Positions 42,350 to 51,642 of a stretch of 64,000 nt of DNA are shown piece by piece. Both the position numbers and the translations under genes were made by a program. The notes under the pieces are model-generated. The model was not told the origin of the DNA, searched no databases, and saw only the letters and a list, made by a program, of their open reading frames with translations. Source of the stretch: Rosenbergiella nectarea (lineage in GTDB: Bacteria > Pseudomonadota > Gammaproteobacteria > Enterobacterales > Enterobacteriaceae); the NCBI RefSeq assembly GCF_900111105.1, contig NZ_FOGC01000008.1, positions 113,785 through 177,784 on the forward strand, written 5' to 3'. How positions within the stretch are numbered: position 1 is the first letter of the stretch; each line of letters opens with the position of its first letter.

Positions 42350-42736
42350 ATGTACAGTAATGACCACCTTGATGGCTATGATTATCTTTCTGCCGATTTG
42401 GAGCGACAAGTCGCTACCGCAACCCCTCATCAGCTCGTACTGATTATGTTCAGTGGACTGATGGATGAATTGGTGAGAGCGAAAAGCCATATTCACGCGA
42501 AACGCTATGAACAAAAAGCGCACAGTATCAATCGCTGTATTGATCTCCTCAATGCCTTGAGCAGTGCGCTGAACGTTGAGCAAGGTGGCGAGCTAGCAAG
42601 ATCATTAGCCAGTCTCTACGACTATGCCGTCCGCTGTCTTTACGAAGCCAGCCACCAACTCTCGGTCGATAAAATTACCGAGGTAGAGTCATTATTAACC
42701 GAGATCGAAGCCGGTTGGCGCGAGATGGCGGTATAA
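42350..42736 (+). CDS. fliS: Flagellin export chaperone FliS (Flag-2 type, LafC)
   Basis: FliS binds the C-terminal helix of flagellin before export. The 128 residues match the family: ATPHQLVLIMFSGLMDELVR near residues 24-43, then helix segments with CIDLLNALSSALNVEQGGEL and LYDYAVRCLYEAS. It follows fliD by 11 bases. Confidence 0.92.
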   Translation: MYSNDHLDGYDYLSADLERQVATATPHQLVLIMFSGLMDELVRAKSHIHAKRYEQKAHSINRCIDLLNALSSALNVEQGGELARSLASLYDYAVRCLYEASHQLSVDKITEVESLLTEIEAGWREMAV

Positions 42737-42737
42737 A

Positions 42738-43028
42738 ATGCTGGATGAGCGCCGCTTGAAACAGTTAGTTCTCGCCGTCGATGAGGCGATTCGCCTGCAG
42801 GATTGGGATGCCTTATCTATTGTGAATCAACGACTCACCTTAATCCTACAGGCCGAGGGCGAGACTGAGCAGCAGCGCCGCGAACTCCAGCATTTTTATC
42901 ACGCTAGCTTGGCAGAATGCCAACGTCACGCCGATACGTTGTGGCATAAAATTCAAAAAACGCTGGATGACCGTGAAGCGATGGCGGCATACGCCTGTTT
43001 CGGTGATGCTGAGAGTTTCTCGGGATAG
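42738..43028 (+). CDS. FliT-like flagellar chaperone (LafD position)
   Basis: A 96-residue, all-helical, acidic protein directly after fliS (one base gap), the place of fliT or lafD. In primary systems FliT is the chaperone of FliD. The sequence (LKQLVLAVDEAIRLQDWDAL, LTLILQAEGETEQQRRELQ) has the helix-bundle look of that family but no sharp motif, so the call leans on position. Confidence 0.65.
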   Translation: MLDERRLKQLVLAVDEAIRLQDWDALSIVNQRLTLILQAEGETEQQRRELQHFYHASLAECQRHADTLWHKIQKTLDDREAMAAYACFGDAESFSG

Positions 43029-43032
43029 ATGA

Positions 43033-44109
43033 ATGAACGCGATTTCGCTAGCTTCTCCGACCTTGATCTTGCCCTCCACGGCGCCTAACTCGGCTGTCGA
43101 GGTCTCGGCACAAGCCGAGTCGTCAGCGATGCAGTTTTTATTGTCGCCAGAAGAGGGAGATAGCAGCACTACCAGTGAGGTCGCCGCTCCTATTGTCGAT
43201 GGGCTGACAGCCGAAAACGCTCAACCGCTAATGGAGAGTCTGCAGGCTCAGCTTTCTTATCGCCAGGCAATCCGCCAAGGGCAGAACTCTGACCGCTTGG
43301 TGGCGGAGGCAACGCCCCTGTCGTTAGTCGACATGCCACGAGTAGACCTCGCCTTGAGTGCGTCAAAATATCGAGCAAGATCGGAGCCGGTTACAGACGA
43401 TAGCGCGGTGATAGCTGACGCCCCGCATCAGTCAGAGCAGGAGACGGGGATAGCCATTTCGAGCCTATTCTTCTTCCCGCCACCGATTGAACGCTCGTTA
43501 ACGGGCCAGAGTGAGCAAACCTCACGCCCATTACGGGGTACAGATAGTGCAGCACTTCCACTTGTCGTGGAGCAGACATTGGCTGACGTGCCGCCAGCAG
43601 ATGCCTTGAACGTTGTATTGCCAGCGGGGGAGACTGTGCTCACCACACCTAGCGCATCGCTGAAAGCCGGGGATCCGAGCATGTTGACATTACCGCTAAC
43701 GCTGAACCGCGATCAAACTGGCTATGCGCAACCCTTAGTGACCGCTCTCAGTGGCCACATAGCCTGGCAGATCACTCAACATCAGCAGAGTGTCGAGCTG
43801 CAATTACACCCCGCTGAACTCGGAGCGATGACGATTACGTTGCATATGAATGCTGGGGCATTACAACTGCATATCCACGCAGAGGTACCTGAGACCCAGC
43901 AACTCGTCCAACAAACGGCTAATGAGTTAAAAGAGAGCTTAACCCTCAGTCAGGGGGGGCAGGTGGCAGTCGATGTCTCGTCTCAGGGCCATCAACAACG
44001 CCGCCAGGCTCCTCAGCCACAAAATCCTAAGGTCATCTCCGCTAATCATCTTAGCCTTACCGACACTCAGGCGTCGGCGACCGATCACTCCATTTTAATT
44101 ACGCTATAA
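43033..44109 (+). CDS. fliK: Hook-length control protein FliK (Flag-2 type, LafE)
   Basis: FliK is an exported molecular ruler that sets hook length and triggers the FlhB switch. The 358 residues have a long, low-conservation, Ser/Ala-rich N-terminal part and the conserved C-terminal domain (about 250-330: SVELQLHPAELGAMTITLHM, LQLHIHAEVPETQQLVQQ). Length is near the primary FliK (375-405). If hook length follows ruler length, the hook may be slightly shorter than usual. Confidence 0.9.
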   Translation: MNAISLASPTLILPSTAPNSAVEVSAQAESSAMQFLLSPEEGDSSTTSEVAAPIVDGLTAENAQPLMESLQAQLSYRQAIRQGQNSDRLVAEATPLSLVDMPRVDLALSASKYRARSEPVTDDSAVIADAPHQSEQETGIAISSLFFFPPPIERSLTGQSEQTSRPLRGTDSAALPLVVEQTLADVPPADALNVVLPAGETVLTTPSASLKAGDPSMLTLPLTLNRDQTGYAQPLVTALSGHIAWQITQHQQSVELQLHPAELGAMTITLHMNAGALQLHIHAEVPETQQLVQQTANELKESLTLSQGGQVAVDVSSQGHQQRRQAPQPQNPKVISANHLSLTDTQASATDHSILITL

Positions 44110-44118
44110 GAGTCTGCC

Positions 44119-44577
44119 ATGAAGAAATCACTCATCCTTGTCTTAATCGTTATTTTCCTCGCAGTGATTGGTGCGGGTGGATGGTGGTTGATGGCCGACC
44201 ATAAGGCTGAAAATAACGGGACACAGGGGATGGGCAGTTGGTTTAAGAGTAAACCCCCGCAGGCCAGTTTTATCGAAATCAAAGACCTCGTTATTACGTT
44301 GCAGGCTGAAGAGAATCGTCCACGCTACCTGTTGTTAGATATTGTGTTGGTCGTTCGAGGCGAAGAGCAATCAACACAAGCTCAGGCCTTTGAACCGGCG
44401 GTAAGAAGCGCGACGGTGGCGCTGCTGAATAATCAGCCATTCGATGAGGTTCGGTCGCGTACGCTCCCTGCGTTGCACGATCAATTACTTAAGCGGTATC
44501 AAGACGAGGCAAAGCAGCTTGGCTTTCAGACGTTGCCTTTCGACGACATTATGATCAGTAAAATGGTTTTCCAGTAA
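44119..44577 (+). CDS. fliL: Flagellar basal body-associated protein FliL (Flag-2 type, LafF)
   Basis: FliL is a single-pass inner-membrane protein around the stators that supports motor torque, especially on surfaces. The 152 residues have an N-terminal membrane helix (about 4-25) and the periplasmic FliL domain (FIEIKDLVITLQAEENRPRY, then late RYQDEAKQLGFQTLPFDDIM). It is followed immediately by fliA. Confidence 0.9.
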   Translation: MKKSLILVLIVIFLAVIGAGGWWLMADHKAENNGTQGMGSWFKSKPPQASFIEIKDLVITLQAEENRPRYLLLDIVLVVRGEEQSTQAQAFEPAVRSATVALLNNQPFDEVRSRTLPALHDQLLKRYQDEAKQLGFQTLPFDDIMISKMVFQ

Positions 44578-45306
44578 GTGGACAACATGTCAGTCAATGA
44601 TTATGCGCAAACCGACGCCCTCACTGCAGAGCAGGAGGCCGGTTATATTCAGCAGTATCTGCCGTTAGTGAATAAAATCTTACGGCAGCTGAGTTATCAC
44701 GCCAATGCGGTTATCGATAGCCACGATTTACAGCAAATTGCCTTAGTGGGGTTGTTAACGGCCTTACGCCGATATGGCATACCCGATGCGGAATTTCCAG
44801 GTTATGCGAAATACCGTATTCGAGGCGCGATTCTCGATGAATTACGTCAGGCCGATTGGCGACCCAGAACGGTTAGGCAGAAAACTCATCAACTTTCGCA
44901 TCAAATTCAGCAAGTTAGCCAAAAGTTGGGGCGGGAGCCGACTTTTAGCGATCTCCAACACGCCTTAGCGATCGACGCACAGACCTATCACGATTATCTA
45001 CAAAGCGAGTATCTAGCCAGCGTAGAGAGCCTTGACGCAGTCATGGAAGGTGAGGGCGAGGCACAGTTCGGCACGCATCGCGAGGATCCCGAACGCTTTT
45101 ACGCCAGACAGCAGCAACTCTCGCAGGCGATAGCGATTTTGGATCCACGCGAACAATTAATCCTTACGCTCTATTACCACCATGAAATGAATTTAAAAGA
45201 GATCGCCTTGGTATTGGAAGTGAGCGAAGCGCGTGTCTGTCAATTAAACAAGCGATTAAACGATAAGTTAGTCGCTCATATAAAGCAAAGTGAGTCGGTA
45301 TGTTAA
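44578..45306 (+). CDS. fliA: Flagellar sigma factor FliA, sigma28 (Flag-2 type, LafS)
   Basis: FliA directs late flagellar transcription. The 242 residues contain region 2 (YLPLVNKILRQLSYHANAVI, DSHDLQQIALVGLLTALRRY, KYRIRGAILDELRQADW), region 3 and region 4 (ILDPREQLILTLYYHHEMNL, KEIALVLEVSEARVCQLNKR). The first possible start is GTG at 44578, right after the fliL stop; an ATG three codons later (44587) is equally possible. Its stop overlaps the motA start (ATGTTAA). The paired anti-sigma factor is FlgM at 29469. Confidence 0.93.
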   Translation: MDNMSVNDYAQTDALTAEQEAGYIQQYLPLVNKILRQLSYHANAVIDSHDLQQIALVGLLTALRRYGIPDAEFPGYAKYRIRGAILDELRQADWRPRTVRQKTHQLSHQIQQVSQKLGREPTFSDLQHALAIDAQTYHDYLQSEYLASVESLDAVMEGEGEAQFGTHREDPERFYARQQQLSQAIAILDPREQLILTLYYHHEMNLKEIALVLEVSEARVCQLNKRLNDKLVAHIKQSESVC

Positions 45307-46169
45307 AGATAGGCGGAATACTTATTGTATTTATCTGTTTAATTTGGGGGTATTTACACTCTGGCGGTCGCCTGGCGGCATTTTGGCAGCCTGGAGAGAT
45401 TGTTATCATTTTGGGTTGTGGTATTGGCACCTTAGTCCTCGCCAATGCTGGCACGGTACTAAAGCAGATCCTCGCACAGCTTAAAGAGGTCATGCGTAAA
45501 AGTCGGTACAACGCGGAGTATTCGCAGCAACTCTTAATGCTGATGTATGAGCTATTGGACAGCGTACAAAATGGGGGGTTAAGAAGCCTCGATAACCATA
45601 TTGAAAACCCTACCGATAGCGAGCTGTTTCAACGTTATCCTCTTATTGCCAGCGATACCGAACTCTGTACCTTTATCGCGGATAACTTTCGGATGATGGC
45701 CATGGGAAAAATTAACGAGCATGAGCTGGAAGGGTTATTAGAGCAAGAACTTAATTCGGTCGAAGAGAACCTGCTGCAAGCCTCGCGATCTTTGCAGAGA
45801 ATGGGGGAGGCCATGCCTGGGTTTGGGATCTGTGCCGCGGTATTAGGGATTGTGATCACGATGCAATCTATTGATGGATCAATAGCCATCGTCGGCGTGA
45901 AAGTGGCCGCAGCGCTGATTGGTACCTTCCTCGGCGTATTTATTTCCTACTGCCTTATCGACCCCTTAGCCAATGCGATGGAGCAATTGGTGAAAAAGAA
46001 GATGACCTCTTTCGAATGTTTGCGCACCATCATGGTGAATCAAGTGGCGGGCAAGCCACCGCTCCTCGCTGTGGATGCGGGGCGTAAGATGTTACCTGTG
46101 GACAGTAAACCTTCCTTCGCGCAGCTGGAAAATTGGGTCGATACCCGTCAGGATGCACAAGCGGCATGA
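45300..46169 (+). CDS. motA: Flagellar stator protein MotA (Flag-2 type, LafT)
   Basis: MotA forms the ion channel stator with MotB and pushes FliG. The 289 residues have four membrane helices (about 2-20, 28-50, 175-195, 205-225), a large cytoplasmic loop between the second and third, and the conserved GEAMPGFGICAAVLGIVITM with the functional Pro. Overlaps fliA upstream (seven bases) and motB downstream (ATGA). Close to proton-type LafT rather than sodium-type PomA by overall look, but ion type is not proven. Confidence 0.92.
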   Translation: MLKIGGILIVFICLIWGYLHSGGRLAAFWQPGEIVIILGCGIGTLVLANAGTVLKQILAQLKEVMRKSRYNAEYSQQLLMLMYELLDSVQNGGLRSLDNHIENPTDSELFQRYPLIASDTELCTFIADNFRMMAMGKINEHELEGLLEQELNSVEENLLQASRSLQRMGEAMPGFGICAAVLGIVITMQSIDGSIAIVGVKVAAALIGTFLGVFISYCLIDPLANAMEQLVKKKMTSFECLRTIMVNQVAGKPPLLAVDAGRKMLPVDSKPSFAQLENWVDTRQDAQAA

Positions 46170-47068
46170 GTGGACGTCAGAAAGGCCATACTACGATTAT
46201 TAAGCGCAGTTCGCGTCGTGCCCATGCTGGCGGGCATGGCGGAGCATGGAAAGTGGCTTTTGCAGACTTTATGCTGGCGTTGATGTCCCTGTTCATGGTG
46301 ATGTGGATTATGGGACAGGTCTCGGAAAAAGATCGCAAAGCGATCATGTACACCTTAAATAATCAGTCGATATTTGATAGCCACTCTTACAGCCCAATTT
46401 CCTTTTCTGCTCACGACCCCGCGCCCGCCAATGCTCCGGAAGTGACGCCCAGCGCTGTGGGCAATTCCACCGGGCCATCCCAATCCCCGGCAAATTCACC
46501 AACCGACCAGCCTAAGCAGGCGAGTGCTAAACAGAGCGATGCAGAGCAACGACAATTACAGCAAGCACTGCAAAGCCTGATGATAGGCAAACAAGCGCAG
46601 AGTAATATGCGAATTGAACGGTTAGCCCAAGGCATTCGAGTCGTGGTGAACGATGATCAGCATCGCATGATGTTCGAGCGCGGCAGTGCTAAGGTAACGA
46701 CCTATTTCCAACAGTTGTTAGCCAGCCTAGTCCCGGCATTGAAACAGAGCGGCTCTCATCTGATGATCATCGGTCATACCGATGCGACCCCTTATCAACA
46801 AAATCCGTTTTATGATAATTGGAGTTTATCCGTTAATCGTGCGCAATCTGCACGGCAGGTGTTATTACGTGCTGGAATGGAAAGCGATAAAATCATCCAG
46901 ATTTCTGGGGTGGCGGATAAGAAACTGCTGGATCCGCAGCAGCCGGCCAACGCGATTAACCGTCGTATAGAGTTTATTATTCTCTCCGCGTCTGGGCTGT
47001 CTGATTGGGAGAAATCCTTTGCTATGCCTGCAGCGCACTCTATATCGGCATCGTCAGCGGATAAATAG
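46166..47068 (+). CDS. motB: Flagellar stator protein MotB (Flag-2 type, LafU)
   Basis: MotB anchors the stator to peptidoglycan and carries the ion-binding Asp. The 300 residues have one membrane helix with the plug-side motif WKVAFADFMLALMSLFMVMW (Asp34) and a C-terminal OmpA-like peptidoglycan domain (MFERGSAKVTTYF, MIIGHTDATPYQQNPFYDNWSLS, NRRIEFII). I chose ATG at 46166, overlapping the motA stop (ATGA); an earlier in-frame ATG at 46133 lies in motA. The stop TAG overlaps the GTG start of the next gene (TAGTG). Confidence 0.93.
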   Translation: MSGRQKGHTTIIKRSSRRAHAGGHGGAWKVAFADFMLALMSLFMVMWIMGQVSEKDRKAIMYTLNNQSIFDSHSYSPISFSAHDPAPANAPEVTPSAVGNSTGPSQSPANSPTDQPKQASAKQSDAEQRQLQQALQSLMIGKQAQSNMRIERLAQGIRVVVNDDQHRMMFERGSAKVTTYFQQLLASLVPALKQSGSHLMIIGHTDATPYQQNPFYDNWSLSVNRAQSARQVLLRAGMESDKIIQISGVADKKLLDPQQPANAINRRIEFIILSASGLSDWEKSFAMPAAHSISASSADK

Positions 47069-47826
47069 TGAGGGTAAGGGGACGTTATTTGCTGATCGCG
47101 ATGGTTATCCTCGCGACATCCTGCGCTTATGCCGAGGCGGCAACTGCCTCGAATCAGCATTCCGCCGATAAACAGCAACGCGAGCGGAATCGGCTGCGTT
47201 TATGGCAGGAGGCAACGCATCGGCAGTCAGATGTTGCAACGGCTAATGCGACTAACTCGACTGAAGATAAGAAACGGCGTCGGCAACGCTCCCTTTTTCT
47301 ATTGAATCGGGGGGTTATCCCTGGAGACAGTGGCTTGGGCTGGGCGCTGTTACCGCCTGAGGAGTTATTACGAGAAACCGGATCGCCGACATTATTGGCC
47401 ACACTCGAAAAGGTGATCGATACCCTGCAGGCACAGATCGGACTCCCTTATCGCTGGGGGGGACAAACCCCTAATCAAGGATTTGATTGCAGTGGTTTAG
47501 TTTGGTTTGCTTTTCGAAACTATGTTAATTGGCCGCTCCCGCGCACAGCAAGCACGCTGTTTAGCGATAAACGGATGCGCGCAGTCAGCCCGGAACGCTT
47601 ACGCCGAGGTGACCTACTCTTCTTCAGGATCCATCGACAAACTTCCCCCGACCACGTAGGCGTTTATTTAGGCAACCACCAATTTATTGAAGCGCCGCGC
47701 ACCGGCTTAGCTATTCGTATCAGTCAGCTTGATAATCCATTTTGGCAGCAGCACTTTGCGGGGGCTCGCCGAGTATTAACGGAATGGACAATACGTGACC
47801 ACTTTGGCGGTAAAGGGAGTGACTAA
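47068..47826 (+). CDS. Exported NlpC/P60-family peptidoglycan hydrolase, coupled to motB
   Basis: A 252-residue precursor with an N-terminal signal peptide (cleavage near CAYAEA, residue 24), a charged linker, and a C-terminal NlpC/P60 domain (about 113-240) of the kind that cuts peptide stems of peptidoglycan. Visible: RWGGQTPNQGFDCSGLVWFA with the nucleophile Cys141, RRGDLLFF, and DHVGVYLGNHQFIEAPR with His196. The usual third residue, a His in FIHA, is Glu208 here. The start is GTG overlapping the motB stop by one base, so translation is coupled and the gene belongs to the flagellar operon. Flag-2 clusters I know end with motB (lafU); this gene is extra. A role in opening the wall for the rod is an inference. 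Confidence 0.85.
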   Translation: MRVRGRYLLIAMVILATSCAYAEAATASNQHSADKQQRERNRLRLWQEATHRQSDVATANATNSTEDKKRRRQRSLFLLNRGVIPGDSGLGWALLPPEELLRETGSPTLLATLEKVIDTLQAQIGLPYRWGGQTPNQGFDCSGLVWFAFRNYVNWPLPRTASTLFSDKRMRAVSPERLRRGDLLFFRIHRQTSPDHVGVYLGNHQFIEAPRTGLAIRISQLDNPFWQQHFAGARRVLTEWTIRDHFGGKGSD

Positions 47827-47933
47827 AACACTAATTTCGAGAACGTTATCGATTTTTCTAGTTACAATAGTTGGCCTTCCGCTAGGGTGTCATAAGATTA
47901 ACGTCAATAATTTCCAGCACAAGTGAGGGTCGT

Positions 47934-48695
47934 ATGTCGAAAGCAGAAGTTTTTCACCTTGGTTTAACGAAAGCCGATTTACAAGGCGCGACACTAGCCA
48001 TTGTTCCTGGGGCGCCAGAACGAGTTAGAAAAATTGCCGAGTTAATGGATAATCCTCAGCCATTGGCCTCGCATCGCGAATTTACTTCTTGGCGGGCGGA
48101 AATCGATGGGCAAGCGGTGATCGTTTGCTCGACAGGGATCGGTGGGCCTTCAACCTCCATCGCGGTAGAAGAGTTAGCACAATTGGGGATCCGTACTTTT
48201 TTACGTATTGGCACAACGGGCGCTATTCAACCGGATATTCAAGTCGGTGATGTATTAGTCACGACGGGTGCCGTAAGACTCGATGGAGCAAGCCGTCATT
48301 TTGCACCGATAGAGTTTCCGGCGGTAGCGGACTTTAGCTGTACCACTGCCTTAGTCGACGCTGCTAAAGCCTTGGGTGCCTCGACCCATATCGGTATTAC
48401 GGCTTCTTCTGATACCTTCTATTCAGGTCAAGAACGCTACGATACCTATTCTGGACGTGTAGTCAGTGCCTTCCAAGGTAGCTTACAAGAATGGCAACTG
48501 ATGGGGGTGCTTAACTATGAAATGGAATCGGCCACCCTATTTACGCAGTGTGCGAGCCAAGGGCTACGTGCAGGGATGATCGCAGGCGTGATTGTGAACC
48601 GCACACAGCAAGAGATCCCGGACGAAAGTACCATGCAGAATACCGAAAGTATGGCGATACGTATCGTTGTGGAAGCGGCGCGTCGCCTGCTGTAA
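47934..48695 (+). CDS. udp: Uridine phosphorylase Udp
   Basis: Udp reversibly splits uridine with phosphate to uracil and ribose-1-phosphate. The 253 residues equal the E. coli length and are nearly the same: [58 protein letters not shown] and [20 protein letters not shown] with substrate-binding residues. Own promoter region (about 107 bases) between the flagellar cluster and the gene. Marks the return to conserved E. coli gene order on the right of the island. Confidence 0.96.
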   Translation: MSKAEVFHLGLTKADLQGATLAIVPGAPERVRKIAELMDNPQPLASHREFTSWRAEIDGQAVIVCSTGIGGPSTSIAVEELAQLGIRTFLRIGTTGAIQPDIQVGDVLVTTGAVRLDGASRHFAPIEFPAVADFSCTTALVDAAKALGASTHIGITASSDTFYSGQERYDTYSGRVVSAFQGSLQEWQLMGVLNYEMESATLFTQCASQGLRAGMIAGVIVNRTQQEIPDESTMQNTESMAIRIVVEAARRLL

Positions 48696-48768
48696 ACCGC
48701 TCTCGCTTTATTAGGCAGAAAACGTATAGTGTTGCTATTAGCTCAATTAACTCATGAGGTGGATTGTA

Positions 48769-49386
48769 ATGATAGCGACACTCTTAACCTTTAGCCTTGC
48801 AGCAATGCTCCTAACCTTGACCCCTGGACTCGACACAGCCCTCATACTAAGAACCTCTATCGCCGAAGGCCGTAAGAATGGCTTTAAGGCGGCGTTAGGG
48901 ATTAATGCGGGCTGTTTTATTTGGGGGGCAATCGTGGCGTTAGGCCTTGGTGCGCTGCTTGCGGCCTCCCAAGTTGCCTATGACTGCTTAAAATGGATTG
49001 GCGCGGCATACTTACTTTGGTTAGCGATACAGCTTATTCTCGCCCGTCCCCAACCCTTAGACATCGCCTCGACGAGCAATCAACCTAAAACGACAAATTG
49101 GTTTTTACGGGGTTGTTTAGGGAATGTGTTAAACCCCAAAATGGGTATTTTCTACGTCAGCTTTTTGCCGCAATTTATCCCAGTGGGCCAATCGCCAGTG
49201 ATGTGGACATTCTTGTTGGTCTCCATCCATGTTGTCATGGGAACATTGTGGTCGACGGTGTTGATCAATATCGCCGCAAAGGCATCGGGTTATTTACGGC
49301 AGCCTAAAATTATTCAGTGGATGAACCGCGTTACAGCAGGTGTTTTTGTGTTATTCGCTGCAAAACTCGCGTTGAGTTCACGCTAA
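48769..49386 (+). CDS. LysE/RhtB-family amino-acid exporter
   Basis: An inner-membrane protein of 205 residues with about six hydrophobic helices and the family signature LTLTPGLDTALILRTSIAEG near residue 18, plus GNVLNPKMGIFYVSFLPQFI in the middle. It is not RhtB or RhtC by sequence; substrate unknown. I chose ATG at 48769 with GAGGTGG upstream over ATG at 48754. In E. coli udp is followed directly by rmuC, so this gene is an insertion in the shared order. Confidence 0.82.
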   Translation: MIATLLTFSLAAMLLTLTPGLDTALILRTSIAEGRKNGFKAALGINAGCFIWGAIVALGLGALLAASQVAYDCLKWIGAAYLLWLAIQLILARPQPLDIASTSNQPKTTNWFLRGCLGNVLNPKMGIFYVSFLPQFIPVGQSPVMWTFLLVSIHVVMGTLWSTVLINIAAKASGYLRQPKIIQWMNRVTAGVFVLFAAKLALSSR

Positions 49387-49412
49387 TTGACCAAAACATT
49401 AAGAGGGTAATC

Positions 49413-50897
49413 TTGGATTTTCAGAATGTAATCTATGTGGCCTTGGTATTATGCGGCATCGTAGTGGGGTGGTTAGTGGCTATCCTACGGACAGGACGTA
49501 GCACGGCAGTGAGGGAGGCGGAGTTCGTACACCTCACGCAGAACTTACAGCTTAGCGAGCAACGTGGCCATGATCAGCAACAGCAGCTGCAGCTGTTACA
49601 GCAACGACAGAGCGAGTGGCATGCTAAAGCCGCGGCGGCGCAGGAAAAACTCCAACAACTTGACTACTGGCAGCAACAGACCGAACAGCTCAATCAAGAA
49701 TTACGCCATCAATTCGACCTTAATCGTGCGCAAGAGGCCGAGCTAAGGGAAGTCACCACACGTTGGCAAGAGTCGCAACGTGCGATGGAAGAGAAGCATC
49801 AGTTATTGACCGACAGCGAAAAACGGCTCACCACGCAGTTTGAAAACTTAGCCAGCCGGATTTTTGAACAGAGCCATCGTCGGGTCGACGAACAGAATCG
49901 CCAAAGTCTGAGTGGGCTATTATCGCCATTACGTGAGCAGCTCGATGGATTTCGTCGGCATGTTAGTGAGAGTTTTAGTCAAGAGGCCCGAGAAAGACAT
50001 ACGCTTACGCATGAAATAAAACAGTTACAACAACTGAATAGCCAAATGGCACAAGAAGCCCTTAATCTTACCAATGCCCTGAAGGGGGATAACAAAATTC
50101 AGGGTAACTGGGGAGAAGTTGTTCTCGCTCGTGTGTTAGAAGCTTCTGGACTGCGCGAAGGGTATGAATACCAGACCCAAGTCAGTATCCAGAGCGAACA
50201 AAAGCGCTATCAACCCGATATTATTGTGCGATTACCTCAACAGAAAGATGTGGTAATCGATGCTAAAATGACCTTGGTCGCTTATGAACGCTATTTTAAT
50301 GCCACGGATGACGTCGTGCGGCAGCAAGCCGCTCAAGAACATATTTTGGCCGTGCGTCAGCACATTCGTGGGCTAGGTCGCAAAGATTATCAAGGGTTAC
50401 CAGGGTTACGCAGTCTTGATTACGTTTTGATGTTTATTCCCGTTGAACCTGCTTTTCTTTTGGCGTTGGATCGGGAACCCGAACTGATCAATGAAGCGTT
50501 AGCGCATAATATCATGCTGGTCAGCCCTACCACGTTGTTAGTGGCATTGCGGACCATTAATAATCTATGGCGCTACGAGCATCAAAGTCAGAATGCGCAA
50601 AAAATCGCTGAGCGCGCGGCAAAACTCTACGACAAAATGCGGCTATTTGTAGAGGATATGACGATGCTGGGTGGCACATTGGATAAGGCCCAATCTAGTT
50701 ACCATCAGGCGATGAAAAAGCTTACCCATGGGCGTGGTAATATGCTGGCACAAACGGAAGCATTCCGACAGTTAGGGGTTGAGGTAAAACGTCCTATAGA
50801 CAAGCAATTAACCGAACAAGCCATGTCAGATGAGCCGGACTCTGATACACTTGATACAGACGCATTGACTAAGCAGGTAAATACAGATGGCAGATAA
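49413..50897 (+). CDS. rmuC: DNA recombination protein RmuC
   Basis: RmuC is a predicted nuclease-fold protein that limits DNA inversion at short repeats. The 494 residues have one N-terminal membrane helix (about 4-22), a long coiled coil (30-190), and the RmuC domain ([37 protein letters not shown] with the PD-(D/E)xK-like [21 protein letters not shown]). The start is TTG at 49413 with an AAGAGGG site five bases before it; this gives the E. coli N terminus MDF. An in-frame ATG at 49317 lies in the previous gene. The stop overlaps ubiE by 11 bases. Confidence 0.93.
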   Translation: MDFQNVIYVALVLCGIVVGWLVAILRTGRSTAVREAEFVHLTQNLQLSEQRGHDQQQQLQLLQQRQSEWHAKAAAAQEKLQQLDYWQQQTEQLNQELRHQFDLNRAQEAELREVTTRWQESQRAMEEKHQLLTDSEKRLTTQFENLASRIFEQSHRRVDEQNRQSLSGLLSPLREQLDGFRRHVSESFSQEARERHTLTHEIKQLQQLNSQMAQEALNLTNALKGDNKIQGNWGEVVLARVLEASGLREGYEYQTQVSIQSEQKRYQPDIIVRLPQQKDVVIDAKMTLVAYERYFNATDDVVRQQAAQEHILAVRQHIRGLGRKDYQGLPGLRSLDYVLMFIPVEPAFLLALDREPELINEALAHNIMLVSPTTLLVALRTINNLWRYEHQSQNAQKIAERAAKLYDKMRLFVEDMTMLGGTLDKAQSSYHQAMKKLTHGRGNMLAQTEAFRQLGVEVKRPIDKQLTEQAMSDEPDSDTLDTDALTKQVNTDGR

Positions 50898-51642
50898 TTC
50901 CAAGGACACCACCCACTTTGGCTTTCAAACCGTAGCTAAAGATGAAAAGGCCGGCAAAGTAGCCGATGTATTCCATTCCGTTGCAGCAAAATACGACCTG
51001 ATGAACGACTTAATGTCGATGGGTATCCATCGGGTTTGGAAACGCTTTACTATTGATTGCAGTGGTGTGCGTCGTGGTCAACGTGTACTCGACCTTGCGG
51101 GCGGAACCGGTGATTTAACCGCAAAATTTTCTCGTCTAGTGGGCGAAACCGGTGAAGTCGTACTGGCGGATATCAACAGTTCAATGCTTAAAATGGGACG
51201 CGAGAAACTGCGTAACCTCGGCATTGCGGGGAATGTGAGCTACGTACAAGCGAATGCTGAAGCGCTACCTTTCCCTGATAACTATTTTGACTGTATTACC
51301 ATCTCTTTTGGCCTGCGTAATGTTACAGACAAAGACAAAGCGCTGGCATCGATGTTCCGTGTTTTAAAGCCAGGCGGTCGTCTATTAGTCTTAGAGTTCT
51401 CTAAACCACTGCTCGCGCCACTCAGTAAGGTTTACGATGCGTATTCTTTCCATATTCTGCCCCGTATTGGGCAGCTCGTCGCGAACGATGCCGAAAGCTA
51501 TCGCTATCTTGCTGAATCTATCCGTATGCATCCGGACCAAGAGACGTTAAAACAGATGATGGAAGACGTCGGGTTCGAGAACAGCACTTATTACAACCTG
51601 ACGGGTGGGATTGTTGCGCTTCATCGCGGGTATAAATTTTAA
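50887..51642 (+). CDS. ubiE: Ubiquinone/menaquinone methyltransferase UbiE
   Basis: UbiE does the C-methylation step of both ubiquinone and menaquinone synthesis with SAM. The 251 residues equal the E. coli length. SAM motif [15 protein letters not shown], the [20 protein letters not shown] motif and the signatures [17 protein letters not shown] and [17 protein letters not shown] are all present. First of ubiE-ubiJ-ubiB; overlaps rmuC by 11 bases and ubiJ by one. Confidence 0.97.
   Translation: MADNSKDTTHFGFQTVAKDEKAGKVADVFHSVAAKYDLMNDLMSMGIHRVWKRFTIDCSGVRRGQRVLDLAGGTGDLTAKFSRLVGETGEVVLADINSSMLKMGREKLRNLGIAGNVSYVQANAEALPFPDNYFDCITISFGLRNVTDKDKALASMFRVLKPGGRLLVLEFSKPLLAPLSKVYDAYSFHILPRIGQLVANDAESYRYLAESIRMHPDQETLKQMMEDVGFENSTYYNLTGGIVALHRGYKF

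Noticed and set aside
16092-47826. Calling the cluster the primary (Flag-1) flagellar system
   Set aside because: Gene order, lafK, linked sigma54 promoters, lack of flhDC, fliO and che genes, and short flagellin all point to the Flag-2 lateral type.
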